A DNA stretch of 64,000 bases from Meconema thalassinum (taxonomy: Eukaryota; Arthropoda; Insecta; Orthoptera; Tettigoniidae), in NCBI GenBank assembly GCA_946902985.2, contig OX336393.1, positions 366,712,779 to 366,776,778 on the forward strand, in the 5' to 3' direction. Below are positions 6,741 to 17,044 of this stretch, one piece after another. Each line of letters opens with the position of its first letter. Position 1 is the stretch's first letter. Below the pieces are notes generated by a model. That model worked only from the letters and a program-made list of their open reading frames with translations. It had not been told where the DNA came from and did no database searches. The translations under genes were made by a program, and so were the position numbers.

Positions 6741-9700
6741 TCACACCTCCTCCTCCTTGCGATCATAACCCCAGGGCAGGCTGGTGAGCAGGTCATCAGC
6801 CCACACACGCTTGTTATCCATGGAGGCGAGGGTGCGTTTTCTCTGTTCCACAAGATACAAATGATGGTTGCTGGATTGTATCCTGCACTGTGTATGAGAA
6901 ATAGCTTTGCTAGTGCGTAAAACCGCTAGTCATCAACACGTAGCGATTTTACCACTGCCCTACCTACACCTTTTGCTCTTTTGGCTTCCTTACAGTCGAG
7001 TGTGCGATAAGCATATATTTTTGAGGCCAAACCTAGGAATTCCGTCATAACGGAATCGCCGCATTCATCTTTTAAAACGCCCTTTTTTTCTTGTTTTTTA
7101 TGGGCAGCTGAAACACGTTGTCAGCGCTATAGCAAGAGGTGTCGAACCAGTCACTATGTTGCCTCATGACGTCATAGGGGTTGCAGTGGCGAATGTGGTA
7201 AATGAATGAGTCCGTATCCATATACAAAAGAGAGACGTCCTCAAAATGGCGTTTGGCAAACTCAAAGTGAAATGGATACATGACCGATTTAGAAAAGTCT
7301 AAAATGACTTGGCCCAAGTAAATGGGTTTATTCATGGTCACGCTGGTCTTACTCATTTCAATAGTAGCCAAATCCTCATCGATAATTTTGATCGATTTGA
7401 AATTTGGCTTGGCAATGTACCGCCGGGCACCCCACTGCCCCTCCCAGACATTCACTAATTTAATGTCACGGTATTTGCGGACATTCTCCATTAACTTGCC
7501 ATAGATGCAGTTGTTCATTAATTTAAAAAAATAATTTCAAACTGCTGTGTTGCCATTTGTCGGTGCTCTGTGTTGAGTCGCATGTATGGCTCAGGCCATG
7601 CTTTTTGAGCAAAAGAAATACCCCTGTGGATTTTCTTCAACACCAAGCCTTGGGAGAGGCATTGCACCAACATTTGGATATGTAGCACATACCGATTTTT
7701 GTTGTAAAGTGTGCCCATGAGTTTTTCAGTTTTCACTTTACTGTCAGGGGAACTATTTGCTCAAGGCAGAATGGGAAATCGGCATGTTCATCATACAAGG
7801 ATGAGGGATATTCAATATCCACTTCTAGCACATATCCACGGTCTGTTTTTGGCTAGCCATGTTCACATCAAATTCTGACACTCGTTTGTCTGTCAGCCAA
7901 GCAAACTTCCCATAGGGCAAAGGCTGACTCATGGCGTAACCGTACAAATTATTCACATCATAGTACATTAAGTACGATTCTGGTTTGTCCGGTGAATAAT
8001 CAGGCATGTAGACTTTGTTCGCTTCAGCGTGGCGTTGGTTAAGCGACACAAAGCCGCCACGAATGCCCTTTTCAAAAAATAGAACCATGTCTACATCAGT
8101 GAGTAAATCCAATTCCACTTGAGTGTATTTCAAAGCGGCATCGAACGAGAGCCCAGGACTCGTATAATAGTGAGCCGGGTCAAGACCGTAAATGTGTTGA
8201 CACAAGTTACGGAATTTTTCAAACACATCAGTGAGCAGCAATACATCCAGTTTTAGGTAATGCAAAGCATATTCACTTAGCGTGTTAATGCCAAACACTC
8301 GCCAAACTTGACATGCATGTGCATAGTCTTCATCGGAAACGGTACTGCGTGTTAGTTTCGAGTAAAATTTCTCTTGTGGTGGGAGTTTTCTTTGCTTTAA
8401 CACGTCCCAGTTATTGCAGAAATCATACGGGAATATACCTTTCCGAATGCACAATTGAAATTGCTGAGGATCATTAAAATGCATTCTAGTATTTTTTAAT
8501 TCCTCCTCATTCAAGCCATTCACAAGGCTGTCTAGCGAGGATGCCATAAACTTAAAGGAATCCAAAAATCGAATGCTAAAGTCGCCCAACCTCCATGTCA
8601 GGGCTGTAAAACGCTCATGGTTTTGGGGAATAATGGTAAACGAGCCCTTGTTGACATGGCCCAATTCACGAATCAAAAGCTGAATGTCATAATTCGCCAG
8701 ATTGTGGAAAAAGACACTGATGAAACGAGGAGCTGGAATGTTCAAGTTGCATTTGCTGTTCGCAGCTCCACGAAACTCCCCTGTAAAATGCGAGTGGTCT
8801 CTGACTTTTTCCTCTCCACTTAAAATAGGCTTTTCGCAAATATGGCATGTCGTGGCATGCACATACTGCTGCTGTTGTTCTGGAGATAGGCTCATGGGTA
8901 CTGGGTGGTCCAGTAATTCCTGTACATGGTCAGCCAACTTGGCAAGTTCATCCAAGAACCATTTGGCACAATCTGGCCCCTCACGGTATTTGTAAACGGA
9001 TTGTGTGGGGTCATAGGCACACACCACATTAAATCCTATGGCAAAGGGTTCATGTTTTTGAATGGGTGTGGTTGAGCTCATGGAGGGATCTGGTTCACAT
9101 CCCGCCATGGGTGTAGTGAGAGCTTCAAAATCTGCGTATACCACATAGGGAACAGTGTCACGCTTGTGAATGTCCTTAAACGTTAACATAGCCTTTTCCC
9201 CTTGTGGCAATATCAATCTCACTGCTTCCTGAGAAACACAATCTACCCTATGACGTTCCAAAAGCGTAGGGGTTTTAAAATATTGCAAGCATCGATCACA
9301 AATATGTTTTACACCAGCGTGCTTAGACACTTGTCTGCTTAGCAATCTACTCAAGCTTTTAATGAGTCAGTAGTGATTCACCTCCCCCTCAGATAGATAT
9401 AAAAGATGAATGTGGTGACGTTTCGGTTCTTTTGTAGCATAAAGAGGACCCACAATCTGATCACCATCAAGGCCATCCACCATGAACGAAAAGTCCTGGT
9501 TATCTTGTTCAAACCTATGGATCTCGGTTAAGTCCATAGGGAACGACACTCGAGTTAAATTTAAAGTTTGTTTTAATTCATCAAACTTGGCCTTGTACTT
9601 TGCTGGTCTGTTAACATGACGATCTTGAGCTGGCTGCAAATACGCAGCAACAGCCCACAGAAAGCAATCATCCTCAACATTTTCAATATTCACCACAGCC

Positions 9701-10179
9701 TTTTTCGAAGCTATGGCAAGCGGTGTTTTAATATAGCTAGACCCAGCATTCAACGGGTTGAATTGACAAATGTTGATTTGTAGGTAATGGATTTTATCTA
9801 ACGCTAAACCACTGGGTCCTTGGTGCAGTTTATCAAATTTTGATAGCAAGGCATTGACCACGTGGGTTTGATACCACTCGTTCAGATTATCGGCTATCAA
9901 AAGCTCATGCATTTTACTGCAAATATAGAATGTCTCTTTACGCTCTACGTCCTTCTTTTTATATATGAAATCGCACACCAGTTCTGTATTCACCTTTAAA
10001 GCCGTATGCAACCTTTGCGCTGTGCAAATTTTAATTTTGAAAATTTCAAAACAAGATTCTAAAAATTCTTTGGGAATCAAACTTTTTCAAACATTGACCA
10101 CGCGGCCAGAGCACACAAGCGATTTGAAACAAGTCTCAAGGGGCTCCCAAGTTAACGTATCCGCAGCAGTAAAGGACAT
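6741..10179 (-). pseudogene. Protein-primed family B DNA polymerase (pPolB), multiply broken
   Basis: Minus-strand gene of about 1146 codons, from ATG at 10179-10177 to TGA at 6743-6741. It would replicate the element from protein-primed ends. Visible blocks: an N-terminal Ser-Gly-Arg-Val-x-Asn region; a C2HC zinc finger (9300-9238); ExoI Tyr-Ala-Asp-Phe-Glu near 9132; an endonuclease-VII-like CxxC...DHSH...RGA...CN zinc module near 8865-8740; Asn-Tyr-Asp (ExoII); PolA YYDVNNLYG near 7970-7941; PolB KLMNN..YGK near 7524-7495; and PolC YMDTDS near 7227-7207. In-frame stops lie at 10089-10087 and 9369-9367. Frameshifts lie near 7840, 7738, 7530 (T run) and 7085 (A run), with a further break near 6928 (TAG). 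The C-terminal 330 bases stay recognisable in two frames. Confidence 0.9.
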
Positions 10180-10740
10180 TATTTTGAAAGAACACTCTCA
10201 CCTGAGTTTTCAGCTGTAGACTGCTTGACAATGGCCCCAAACACACACGTTCCTGGTTATCAACAGAGGTCAAGCGTTTTCCAATACTCTAAAAAGAAAT
10301 AAAATAAACCACCATAAGTATATCCATTCCATATAGTTTATGCATTTCATAAACAAAACAAAATCAAACAGGTTATATAAAAAATCTCACTTTGACGTGT
10401 AATGCTTTGCTATATTCCCGTCTCGTGGGCTAGTGTGGAAATGGTTTCCTTTTCTAGCTGTCTGTCTTTCTCTTTCTTTAATATATTTCCCACAGACACT
10501 TAAGAGGTAGGATATAAACGTTATCTGCAAACAAATAAATAAACATTTAATTATAACTTTAACAATCAATAAATAATTGCATGTATTTATATAAAAATCA
10601 ATAAATATATAAATGAATAAATATATACTTACCCCACAACAAGGTTAAGTATTTTCCACCAACACCTAAACTGTTAAACAAGATCAAGTGTTTCACGCAA
10701 TGCAGTGTGTTCAAAGGTAGTCCCCTAAGTGAGAGTGGAA
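10180..10740. other. AT-rich region upstream of the polymerase
   Basis: No gene is supported. Reading leftward, a splice-donor-like CAG/GTGAGAG lies just before the polymerase ATG (about 10202-10192), so a 5' untranslated intron is possible. The stretch 10500-10630 is rich in ATAAATA motifs. No terminal inverted repeat could be paired because the left end of the element is outside the window. Confidence 0.4.
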
Positions 10741-11274
10741 ATGATAACGACATGTCTTTATATATGTTACGTTGCATGTATAATCTTTTTTCCCCACGCT
10801 TTGAACATTCTGTTATCAGGCACGTGGACAGCTAACGTCCAACGTGAACACCTGTGGCAGATCAAATTTCACATGAACTTGCATTTTGTCACGTACGAAG
10901 CAAGACAGGATGTGACTTGTTACAAGTTATCGTGCACGTGGACAGCCAAAGCCCAAGGTGAACACCTGTGGCAGATCAAATTTCACCTGAACTTGCATTT
11001 TGTCACGTACGAAGCAAGACAGGATGTAACTGGTTTAGCGTACATGTCATTTCACACGTGTGTGCACGCATTTCGCTCTTCCCTGCCACCACAATGGTCA
11101 GATTATTTCACCTTGAAGCGTCATGGTCATTTTTCCATTGCACCTGTTGTCAAGTCAGATCAACGCCTTCCAATAAGCTCAAATGACATTCACCTCCTGC
11201 TCGTCTGCAAGTGTGTTTTCTGTACTCGCTTCGACCAACATAGAACCAAGTTCTCATCACCGTTTACACGTTAA
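10741..11274 (+). CDS. Hypothetical protein with a 38-residue in-frame duplication
   Basis: Frame of 177 codons from ATG 10741. The N-terminal 27 residues are hydrophobic (MITTCLYICYVACIIFFPHA) and resemble a signal peptide. A 38-residue unit beginning Thr-Trp-Thr-Ala then occurs twice in tandem, because the DNA carries a 114-bp duplication, an exact multiple of three. The C-terminal part has scattered Cys/His. No family is recognised. It lies beyond the polymerase start and may belong to the Polinton end or be a chance frame. Confidence 0.3.
   Translation: MITTCLYICYVACIIFFPHALNILLSGTWTANVQREHLWQIKFHMNLHFVTYEARQDVTCYKLSCTWTAKAQGEHLWQIKFHLNLHFVTYEARQDVTGLAYMSFHTCVHAFRSSLPPQWSDYFTLKRHGHFSIAPVVKSDQRLPISSNDIHLLLVCKCVFCTRFDQHRTKFSSPFTR
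10821..11042. repeat. Tandem duplication, two units of 114 bp
   Basis: Units at 10821-10934 and 10935-11042 both begin CACGTGGACAGC and share long identical stretches (for example GAACACCTGTGGCAGATCAA). Each unit carries a CACGTG E-box, and a third palindrome, ACACGTGT, lies at about 11054. Confidence 0.85.
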
Positions 11275-11589
11275 AGGTAAAATATCAGAAAAACGCACGC
11301 TCGCTCTGTCATACACCGACCCGCCGAAATAGCGATTGTTCTATTAAGCATGGTCCTTGTGTTTAGCGACAGGTTCGTTGAAACACACACACACCCAGCA
11401 GTATCGTCTCTCTCAACCACCACGCTTCATGAACATTATAAACAGGTAAAGAAAAAGAAAAAGTTTTTTCAACAAGTATGGCGTTAGGCCCTTTGTGAAT
11501 TATTTTTTTGGAAAAAAATATCTGCCACATTTGAAAGGGGGCGTTAGCCCGAGTCCTATGCCACCTCGTACACGTCTCTAGCGTTATTG

Positions 11590-11800
11590 GTTCGTGAGAT
11601 ATCGGCAAAAATCACAAAAACACGTGTTTACCCCAAAATCGAGTTTCCAATATTTTTTTTAAATTATAACGAGTGGTCCATAGCAAAGAGAATGTCACCC
11701 CGAGTCCTTGGACCCGTCGTACACGCCTCTAGCATGATTGGTTCGCGAGATATAGCAAAAAGTATAAAACCACGGTTTTACCCCAAAAACAAGTAGTTCC
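11590..11800. repeat. Diverged direct repeat (GCGAGATAT / TTTACCCCAAAA family)
   Basis: Two related segments, near 11590-11640 and 11740-11793, share GGTTCGNGAGATAT, CAAAAA and GTTTTACCCCAAAA. The second is preceded by AACGAG-GGTCCATA. A third relative with AACGAGAGGTCCATAGGAAAG and TCGCGAGATAT lies near 13725-13830. They are old copies of one repeat. Confidence 0.5.
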
Positions 11801-11814
11801 GTTAAGAACTATAC

Positions 11815-13199
11815 AGCCTATTTTCATATATCCTGCTCATGTTAATTGCCTCTATCAACATACAAAATTTCAGTTTAATTGCTGTAACAGATTCGTAGAT
11901 ATTGAGAACCGTCTAAATATTTCAGATGGTCGCCAGGTTGGATATTTATTTTTGTACTATTACATTAAGATTATTGTGTACGTGTAGTATTCAAACTGAA
12001 ATCGCATGATTAGAACACAAGAAGTAAAAACGAGATTCTAAAATTACGTACAGCAGCCATCTTGTGATTATGCAAACAATTAAAATAAATTAGATGCCAG
12101 TGGATCAACATTTGCATAAGCATTTAACGTGCAACGTTTCTTGGCACTCGGATAGTTAATTCGCGTGAAACGTTCATTTAAATATTTATACTTCGCGTCG
12201 CCGCCATGTTGGATTTGTGCTCACCAGGTTACTGAAAGTCCTATAGGTGAACATATGTTCATAGTCTCTATGAACATAAAAAAAATCAGTTTGGTTGCTG
12301 TAAAAGATTCGTAGATATTGAGAACCATCTAAATATTTCGGAAGCTCGCCATTTAGGATTATTATATGTATAGGCCATAGAATTATGTACCATTCAAGGA
12401 CAATTATTGCCTAGGTTCATTATTCAAACTTTCACTTCGATCGCATGATTACGACACAAGAAATAAAAACTTAATTTTAAAATTTCGTACAGCCGCCATC
12501 TTGAGGTTATGTAAACAGTTGAATTAAATTAGATGGCAGTGCATTACAATCTGCAAAATCATTTACTGTACTACATTTCACAGCGCTCAGAGAGTAAAAT
12601 CACGAGAAAAGTCTATTAAATTATTTCAAATTCGCTTGGTCGCCATGCTCGTTTTGTGCTTTACAGGTTTATGAAATATACATTGGTAAACTTGTATCAG
12701 TACCCTTTATCACCGTACAAAATTGCAGGATGATATCTGTAATAGTTTCGGAGGTATAGAATGTCAGTGAAATATTTCGCACAGCCGCCATTTTGAGGTT
12801 ATGTAAACAATTGAACTAAATTAGACTTCAGTGCATTACAATGTGTATAAACATTTGCTGTACCAAGTTTCATTACGTTTGGATAGTTACATCGCGAGAA
12901 AAGTCTATTTAAAAGTCTCAACTTTGCTTGGCCGTCATGTTGGTTTTGTGGTCACCAGGTTTTTGAAAGTCTCATAGGTGAACTTCTAGTAGTGCCTTTT
13001 ATCACCGTACACAATTTCAGGGCGATATCGGTAATAGTTTCGGAGATATTGAATGCTAGTGAAATATTTCGCACAGCCGCCATATTGGATTGGTGAGACG
13101 TAACAAAATTTGAAGGGCACGGTCGAGGTCGCCGGGAATAGTGCTATAAACTAACCGAGTTTCATTGAAATCGCTCCAGCCGTTTAGATTTTATTAGGG

Positions 13200-13230
<31 letters not shown>

Positions 13231-13285
13231 CACACGGACAAAAGGTGATCTCATAAGCCTATTTTTTCAAAATTGAAAATAGGCT
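11815..13285. mobile_element. Foldback-type element with short inverted ends and internal repeat units
   Basis: The ends are inverted: AGCCTATTTTC at 11815-11825 and GAAAATAGGCT at 13275-13285. The right end can also fold on itself (AGCCTATTTTTTC...GAAAATAGGCT). Inside are three or four decayed units containing TTTCGGAGATATTGA, AAATATTTCG, and CGCCATNTTG-G near 11890, 12310, 12745 and 13040. There is no coding frame. A sister copy lies at 57994-59303 with different but matching ends. Confidence 0.55.
13200..13236. repeat. (CA)n microsatellite
   Basis: An uninterrupted CA run with one CG change lies near the right end of the foldback element. Confidence 0.9.
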
Positions 13286-14028
13286 AAAAACATGTTTCCA
13301 GATTTTCACCCTTTCGACACCCACATTTCCGTAAAGAGCGTAACGAGACAAAAAAAACGAATCCAAGCACGCCCTCCTAGCAAGACTCCTTCCATTCCAA
13401 GGTCGCAGGGGCTCACAACTTCCTAAGTGTCGCAGCTGTCACTACCCCACTACTGTCAGGTTTTTATCCTAGAGACTTGAAATTTATTTTGGGGGTAGAG
13501 GGGATAGGGAACATTGATTTACGTCAAACAAACTTTTTTGTAAACTTCCTAGTTTCCAAAATATAGGATTTTCAAAATTCGAGTGTTTTCAAAAAAACAT
13601 AAAAAATAAAAATGTTTTATTACAGAAAATAAAGGTCATAAAGACCATTTGTTTGAGCAATGGCACAACGTTCTATCATGTTTGGTTTTCAAACTATTAC
13701 CTATTTTCGAAAACGAATTTTTTTTTCTAAAATATAACGAGAGGTCCATAGGAAAGAGGACGTCAGCTCGAGTCCAACGATATGTCGCATGTCAACATCC
13801 GATCATGGGGTCGCGAGATATTCATTATTTAACATGGCTGAGAATGTACAGTAGTGTGAGTAATGGTAGGAAGGGGGCAGAAGCACCACCACTCCCCTAC
13901 TCGCGTACAATGGCAGATATTCCAGAAATCATTGATTCACAAAAGACCACTACTATAATTTCGGAAATTTCTATATCACTAGCACGATTTCAATAAGCAA
14001 AACAACCAACATTTACTGGAGGTGCAGT
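13286..14028. other. Non-coding intronic or flanking DNA
   Basis: No supported gene. Apart from a relative of the 11.6-kb repeat at 13690-13830, I see no structure. The 115-codon frame at 13649 is a chance reading through repeat DNA. Confidence 0.5.
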
Positions 14029-14112
14029 TTAAGAAGAATATGCAATGCTGCCACCCACACCAACGCCGATCTTGCTCACCCAGTCGTCCTCGTTGATGGT
14101 ACCGACAAGCAC
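14029..14112 (-). CDS. Possible next (or last) exon of the ODAD2-like gene
   Basis: A GC-rich island in AT-rich DNA. On the minus strand an acceptor TTTATGTAG precedes GTG at 14112, and the frame reads Val-Leu-Val-Gly-Thr-Ile-Asn-Glu-Asp-Asp-Trp and on to TAA at 14031-14029. The preceding exon ends in phase 0 with Glu-Glu, and in ARMC4 proteins Glu-Glu is followed by Val-Leu-Val, so the junction fits. Beyond the first three residues I see no match. A donor-like GTGAGC follows the Trp codon, so the exon could be as short as 33 bases. Confidence 0.35.
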   Translation of the reverse strand: MLVGTINEDDWVSKIGVGVGGSIAYSS

Positions 14113-14583
14113 CTACATAAATACTCAGTCTGGACATTTTTCATTCCATTTCAAAAAAGAATAGTTAAGAAAGAGTTGAAAAAGATAAGAATCCTGTCTT
14201 GATGAACATTAATATTTGAAAACATTTTGAACGGGCTTTAAATATTCCTGGGCATTTTGTTTCTCTATACAACATTATTTGTGGTCATTTTGAACGGGGT
14301 GTCATTTTGACACTCTGGACATCATTAATTGTGGTAATTTTGAACGGAGTGCATATATTCCTGGACATTTTGTCGCTCTGGACATTTTGGTTTGGTGAAC
14401 ATTATTGCTTGTGGTCTTCTTTTTGTCATGGTCTTTCCGGCTGTGGACTTTATGAGGTGGAAGGCAACACGCCACTTAACGACACCAGCTCGTAGAACCC
14501 TTCTGTTGTTGGAAATATTGTAGAATTCTATAGCATTTGATATAACCCAGTGGGCCAGCTAAAGATACGACATATCACCTTAC

Positions 14584-14811
14584 CTCTTCGTCTTCACATT
14601 CCAAACATTCGATTAGTACTGGAATTAAATCAAGTTGAACGAAGCGGATGGCGTTTTCGGTGGAAATGCTGCACTTCCAGACGGCCCCGATAACAGCAGC
14701 CATAAGGCGGGGTTGCATGAAAATATAATCTGTGTGCTTCGCTAAGGCTGCGATTTCATACAACCCACCATGTACCCTGATGTTTCGTCGGCCGATCTCG
14801 GTCTCAGCGCA
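14584..14811 (-). CDS. ODAD2: ODAD2/ARMC4-like armadillo-repeat exon (C)
   Basis: A 228-bp exon, 76 codons, phase 0 at both ends. The acceptor TTTTTACAG precedes TGC at 14811, and donor GAG/GTAAGG follows 14584. The peptide contains HGGLYEIAAL and GAVWKCSISTENAIRF, typical of the armadillo repeats of ODAD2 (ARMC4), where a very similar Ala-Leu/Ile-Trp-Lys-Cys-Ser-Ile-Ser block is characteristic. The protein is part of the outer dynein arm docking complex in motile cilia and sperm flagella. It follows exons at 59.8 and 57.5 kb in protein order. Confidence 0.8.
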
Positions 14812-14965
14812 CTGTAAAAACAAAGTATTAATTTAATCTGTGTCCCTGAATGGCCGTTTCTTTGATATTAAAACAAATTGAAAATAGAGAAGAAAAAAGG
14901 TTTCTGAAGAACAAACATAGAAGGCTTACACTAAAAATTAATCAACGAAGACAATATGTCATATC

Positions 14966-15333
14966 GGCTTCGGTGGCGTAGTTGGTAGTATCCTGAACTG
15001 CTATGCCCAAGATCGCGGGTTCAAACCCGGCCGAAGTCGTCGGACTTTTAAGAGCGTTTAATCGTTCAGTATGCCTTTCTTCGGAGGGGAAGTAAAGCCG
15101 GTGGGCCCAAGTCATATATTTATGGCATGTAAAAGAACCTACCGCTACAATTGGTAGTTTGCAGCCAAATTTGTAGGCTACTTTGTTAGAAACGCTCTAA
15201 TCAAGTTCCAACGTTGACCGCTGGGTGTCAGTGACAGTGGTCAAAGTTGGAAGTACTTGAAATTGAATTTGATGTGGAGCCTTCGGGCGTTCAATTAAAA
15301 TACCCCGCTATGGCCATTGGCTGCAATTCAAAT

Positions 15334-15384
<51 letters not shown>
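14966..15384 (+). mobile_element. tRNA-derived SINE with (AAT)n tail
   Basis: The head is tRNA-like: GGCTTCGG and CCGAAGTC pair as an acceptor stem, with A box TGGCGTAGTTGG and B box GGGTTCAAACCC. The body carries AGTATGCCTTTCTTCGGAGG, shared with other copies in the window, then a distinct 3' part ending in (AAT)n at 15337-15384. Confidence 0.85.
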
Positions 15385-16697
15385 TCTGACGAGGAAAGGG
15401 CTGCAGGTCAGCTAGAATGAAGAGGGTTTGGGAGAGGAGGAAGATGGCAGCTAAATTCCGAGTCAATCCGTAGGCCTACAGGACTTAAATGTATTTGGTT
15501 TGATTTAAGTGCTTCAACGTGGGCGTAAACTATGTAAATATATAATAATGAAACTTCGTTAAATACGGGTGCAGATTCCTCTAAGACGGAAAATGAATCA
15601 GTGTTTTTTGAAAGGGCGTTGGTGAACGAAAGGAAATTGTTGGGAAAGGAAATAAAACTTCCCCAAAGGCTCACTTTTTAATTTAATTTTTATTTTAATG
15701 GATTTTGTGACTAACATGTTCCACTCTCTAAAATAATTTTATAAATTTTTGTCCGGAAGATATGCGCAAAAGAGAATCATGCAACTACGCCCTTTCAAAA
15801 AAAAAAAAAAAAACAACAACGAATAATTAGACACAACAATGTTCATTAAATTCTTCGAAAATGCAATCTATTTGCTAGAGACAGATATTTACACAAATAT
15901 ATGGCAAAGATGGACACAAAATATAATGGATCATTGTTAAATATCAGTTTAGGACTTTTTTTTTTTGCAATACTAAGAAATTAGTGCAAATCTAAAGCAC
16001 AGACATTGTGTTCAGAAGGAATGGATTTGCTACACACAAAAAATGCAGCTAATCTGAAGCACAGGGAAACACTTACAACATAAGCAAGTCATTGTTGGTG
16101 GGTTCCTTAGTTTAGGGGCTGCGACAACGCTGTCATGTAGTCCCGTGTACTTAGGGTGTGACGCACGTCCGCCCTTTCAGTAAAACTCAATATTTATGAA
16201 CATGAGTTTTATACGGAAAGAAAGCTTGCTCAAGCGTCCTTTCAAAGGAAACGGATGGCTCTATCCAAAAGGAAAACAAAACGCTAAAAAGTGAAAATGT
16301 TAAAATATGTCGGTTACGCCCTTTCAAAAAACACCGATTCAAATATCAATGAGGTCAAATTGAGACACCATCTCATTTATTTTCACATACAGTTTTCCTC
16401 AATAATTGATCCCTACGTGCCACAATTTTGTTGTGATATTCCACGGGGATAAACGTTAAAATGTATAAAAATTACTTTATTTGCCTGTAAAGCATGGACA
16501 TACACCTGACGATAAAGGGGCTCACAACGTAGAATGTGGCTTGGCGGCTGAGTCCGGTATTGCTTCCACTTAGCCAACTATAGCCGGCTTCCTCTCTACC
16601 ATCTTTCCTGTCGACTCTTGTTCTCTTCCGAAATCGAGGGTATTATGGTTTCCGAAGCCTAAGATGTCTTTCATTTACCCGCCTTGTCTCTTCTTTG
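15385..16697. other. Intronic DNA without a gene
   Basis: No gene supported. A minus-orientation fragment of the SINE 3' end (GGTTCCTTAGTTTAGGGGCT) lies at 16108-16165. Three short copies of CGCCCTTTCAAAA occur near 15788, 16168 and 16318. Confidence 0.5.
16098..16165 (-). mobile_element. SINE 3' fragment
   Basis: The sequence matches the 3' end of the 510-bp SINE at 59836-60361 in the same reading direction (TTAGTTTAGGGGCTGCGACA), so it is a minus-strand fragment with the 5' part missing. Confidence 0.7.
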
Positions 16698-16699
16698 CT

Positions 16700-17010
16700 G
16701 ATACCCTCATTATTCGAGAGGTCTGACAGACCTCTTCTTGTTTTTTCCTCGTATTTTCTGCCTTCTGCCCTAAAATAGACAGGTTGTTTGAAAGCCCACC
16801 ACTTATGAAGCACCCTGAATAGTGCTACACCCTCAAAGACTCGCGACGAGTGACCTCAGGAGTAGGTGACCATGAGGGATTCCTGAGCTGAGTCCGTTTC
16901 CCCCCTTTTTCCAATGACTTTGAGGAACCTTCTCCTCTTTACCCCCCTTTCCTATCTGCCTTTCATGGCTCTACTTCTTTATGAGTCCCTCAGTCTTTCA
17001 TTCTTCCCTA
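16700..17010. repeat. Repeat shared with 42.06-42.66 kb (inverted)
   Basis: The stretch around 16860-16895 (GAGGGATTCCTGAGCTGAGT) is the reverse complement of 42235-42265. Neighbouring short blocks such as CTACACCCTCA also match. Both are copies of one unclassified repeat. Confidence 0.5.
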
Positions 17011-17044
17011 TCGTTTATTTCCCTTATTATCGGCGGTGGTGGTC

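Larger units (their letters stand above)
1..10200. mobile_element. Polinton/Maverick (adintovirus-like) endogenous element, partial
   Basis: The gene set identifies the element: adenain-like protease, penton-like and double-jelly-roll hexon-like capsid genes, a PLA2-domain gene and a protein-primed family B DNA polymerase. This combination is typical of Polintons/adintoviruses. Capsid-side genes run rightward to 5651 and the polymerase runs leftward from 10179, so the two blocks converge on 5652-6740. The left end lies outside the window, so the integrase, packaging ATPase and left terminal repeat cannot be assessed. I could not locate a right terminal inverted repeat, and the right limit given is only the polymerase start. 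At least three virion-side reading frames and the polymerase are interrupted, so this is a decaying endogenous copy. It lies downstream of (or in an intron of) the minus-strand ODAD2-like gene. Confidence 0.88.

Noticed and set aside
1..10179. Alternative genetic code to explain in-frame stops
   Set aside because: Both TAA and TGA (and a TAG) interrupt frames and frameshifts occur as well; decay explains all of them, and the host exons use the standard code.
14966..15036. Functional tRNA gene
   Set aside because: The tRNA-like head continues into a repeated SINE body and occurs in many mutated copies.
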